From positions 1 to 34,499 of the forward strand of contig JAIDOW010000090.1 in the NCBI GenBank assembly GCA_029063085.1: 34,499 bases of DNA, written 5' to 3'. A program made the translations under genes and the position numbers. Origin of the DNA: Lachnospiraceae bacterium (GTDB lineage Bacteria > Bacillota > Clostridia > Lachnospirales > Lachnospiraceae). Below, piece by piece: positions 33,356 through 34,499 of this stretch. The notes below the pieces were generated by a model. That model had not been told where the DNA came from, searched no databases, and saw nothing but the letters and a program-made list of their open reading frames with translations. The first letter of the stretch is position 1. Every line of letters starts with the position of its first letter.

Positions 33356-34468
33356 TTAATAACTATCAATACACCTATACTGGATTGCATTTATCTTTTC
33401 AAATAATTCTTTATTTTCTACCACAAGAATACATAATTTTTCTCTTGCCCTTGTAACTGCCTGATAAAACAGTTTCGGAAACAAATAGTCTGGATTAGGA
33501 TGTTGTATCGCTTGTAAATCGCCATTTTCTCCATATTGAAAATTATTATCCATCATAATCATGACATTATCAAATTCTTGTCCTATTGCATGATGTGTAT
33601 TAATATCACCGCCATAATGATCAATTGAATTTGAATAATATCTTGACTGTGTATATCCAATAAATACATAGTTCTTATTGTCTCTATAATAGGATATAAT
33701 TTTTACAGCTTCTTTGAAATTATTCGCATATAACAGTTCTATATTGCTATATCTATATTTAATCTTTGATGCCTCTTTTAAATTCAGCATTGATGCAATA
33801 AAATATGTAATCTCCTTGTTTACTCGTATCCTGACTGATAATTCAAATTCATTAAAATTACTTTTACTATTTAATACCAAAGGTATATTTCTGTTTTTTT
33901 CTTTATTAGATAACACTTGTGTAAAATCATATGAAAATACACATGGTATCTTCTTTTGATAAGAAGTTTTCAATATTGTATCTAAATCCTCATAATAGAT
34001 TCGTTGCGTTTCATCAACAAATATAAATTGATAATTTCCTAATATTTCTTCTTTTAAATCCTTGGCAGCAATTATGTCCATTCTGTGTAAATATGCATTT
34101 AAATAATTGTGTCCTTCACATATAATTCCACAATGTATCATACAACATTTTCCATATTGGCAACATTTTTTTGCTAAATCATATAACAACAATGTTTTTC
34201 CTGTTCCTGCATGTCCCTTTATCCCATATAATAAATTACCATTTCTATTAATTAGAAAAGATAGTATTTTCTTTTCAATATCTTCTTGTTGTTGAGTCAA
34301 GAAATATTTTTCTGAAAGAAATCTTTCTGGTGAATTCAATGGTGAAATCAAAAAATCTTTTGCACAAAACAAATCATCTATATCTTTTGCAATATAATCA
34401 TTAATTTCTTTTATAGCATTTACCAAATCCTGTATAGAACACTTTTGCATATTACCAGTTTCTAGCAT
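33356..34468 (-). CDS. DUF2075-type P-loop helicase/ATPase
   Basis: 370 residues. An N-terminal helical stretch (1-75) is followed by Walker A GHAGTGKT (85-92), Walker B FIFVDETQR (148-156), SYDFTQ (179-184), an ELSVRIRVNKEI motif, and near the C-terminus HHAIGQEFDNVMI and QAVTRAREKLCIL, the SF1-type motifs V and VI. This set fits DUF2075/Schlafen-like nucleic-acid ATPases. AAGGAA precedes the ATG by about 6 nt. It is followed after 17 bp by the helicase-nuclease-LexA fusion, so they are one operon. The right window edge lies 31 bp beyond its start, so upstream operon members cannot be excluded. The function is probably DNA or RNA remodelling (inference). Confidence 0.85.
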   Translation of the reverse strand: MLETGNMQKCSIQDLVNAIKEINDYIAKDIDDLFCAKDFLISPLNSPERFLSEKYFLTQQQEDIEKKILSFLINRNGNLLYGIKGHAGTGKTLLLYDLAKKCCQYGKCCMIHCGIICEGHNYLNAYLHRMDIIAAKDLKEEILGNYQFIFVDETQRIYYEDLDTILKTSYQKKIPCVFSYDFTQVLSNKEKNRNIPLVLNSKSNFNEFELSVRIRVNKEITYFIASMLNLKEASKIKYRYSNIELLYANNFKEAVKIISYYRDNKNYVFIGYTQSRYYSNSIDHYGGDINTHHAIGQEFDNVMIMMDNNFQYGENGDLQAIQHPNPDYLFPKLFYQAVTRAREKLCILVVENKELFEKINAIQYRCIDSY

Positions 34469-34499
34469 AAACAGTTCCTTTGTATCTTTTACAAAAGTA

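Overview
The window looks like a chromosome segment of a low-GC anaerobic Firmicute, most likely a gut Lachnospiraceae or related Clostridia. The signs are AGGAGG-type ribosome binding sites, many Fe-S and SDR/Gfo-Idh enzymes, a sensory [FeFe]-hydrogenase-like protein, and an ECF sigma/ABC-2 module. This is inference from gene content. No rRNA or tRNA gene and no CRISPR array was recognised.

Layout. (1) 1-1.3 kb: the end of a type VII secretion (T7SS) substrate locus, with a WXG/pre-toxin-like effector and a DUF4176 partner, preceded by a 20-bp tandem repeat that resembles VirR/LytTR boxes. (2) 1.7-5.1 kb: a compact overlapping operon encoding an ECF sigma factor, a membrane protein (possible anti-sigma), an ABC ATPase and an ABC permease. 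(3) 5.3-8.0 kb: an SDR oxidoreductase, a COG1237-type metallo-beta-lactamase-fold hydrolase and a Gfo/Idh/MocA oxidoreductase. (4) 8.3-10.25 kb: a soluble fusion of ferredoxin, [FeFe]-hydrogenase-like, Fe-S and chemoreceptor signalling domains. (5) 10.3-17 kb: a NYN-LOTUS protein, an SCP2 protein, a secreted C1 cysteine protease with Ig-like and FN3-like domains, a double-PPK2 polyphosphate kinase and a second Gfo/Idh oxidoreductase. (6) 17.2-23.5 kb: carB without carA, an OGG1-like 8-oxoguanine glycosylase, a FabG-like SDR and a ferredoxin-tailed aldo/keto reductase.

(7) 23.5-34.5 kb: an apparent defence or DNA-metabolism island, all genes on the minus strand and by eye more AT-rich than the left part. 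It contains NERD-HRDC, a Nudix (MutT-like) hydrolase, a PLD-nuclease/DEAD helicase/DUF3427 protein, an unknown 195-aa protein, a dGTPase-like HD hydrolase, a decayed IS3-family element, an SF1 helicase carrying an HsdR-type nuclease and a LexA-type self-cleaving domain, and a DUF2075 P-loop helicase/ATPase upstream of it.

The most striking element is the 791-aa protein at 30963-33338. Its C-terminus reads as a complete LexA/S24 autoproteolysis module (Ala-Gly cleavage site, catalytic Ser and Lys) with no HTH, attached to a helicase and a PD-(D/E)XK nuclease. That suggests a DNA-damage- or RecA-triggered switch acting directly on an effector enzyme rather than on a repressor. The paired DUF2075 gene and the nearby dGTPase/unknown/helicase/Nudix genes make this a good place to look for an undescribed anti-phage or genome-maintenance system.
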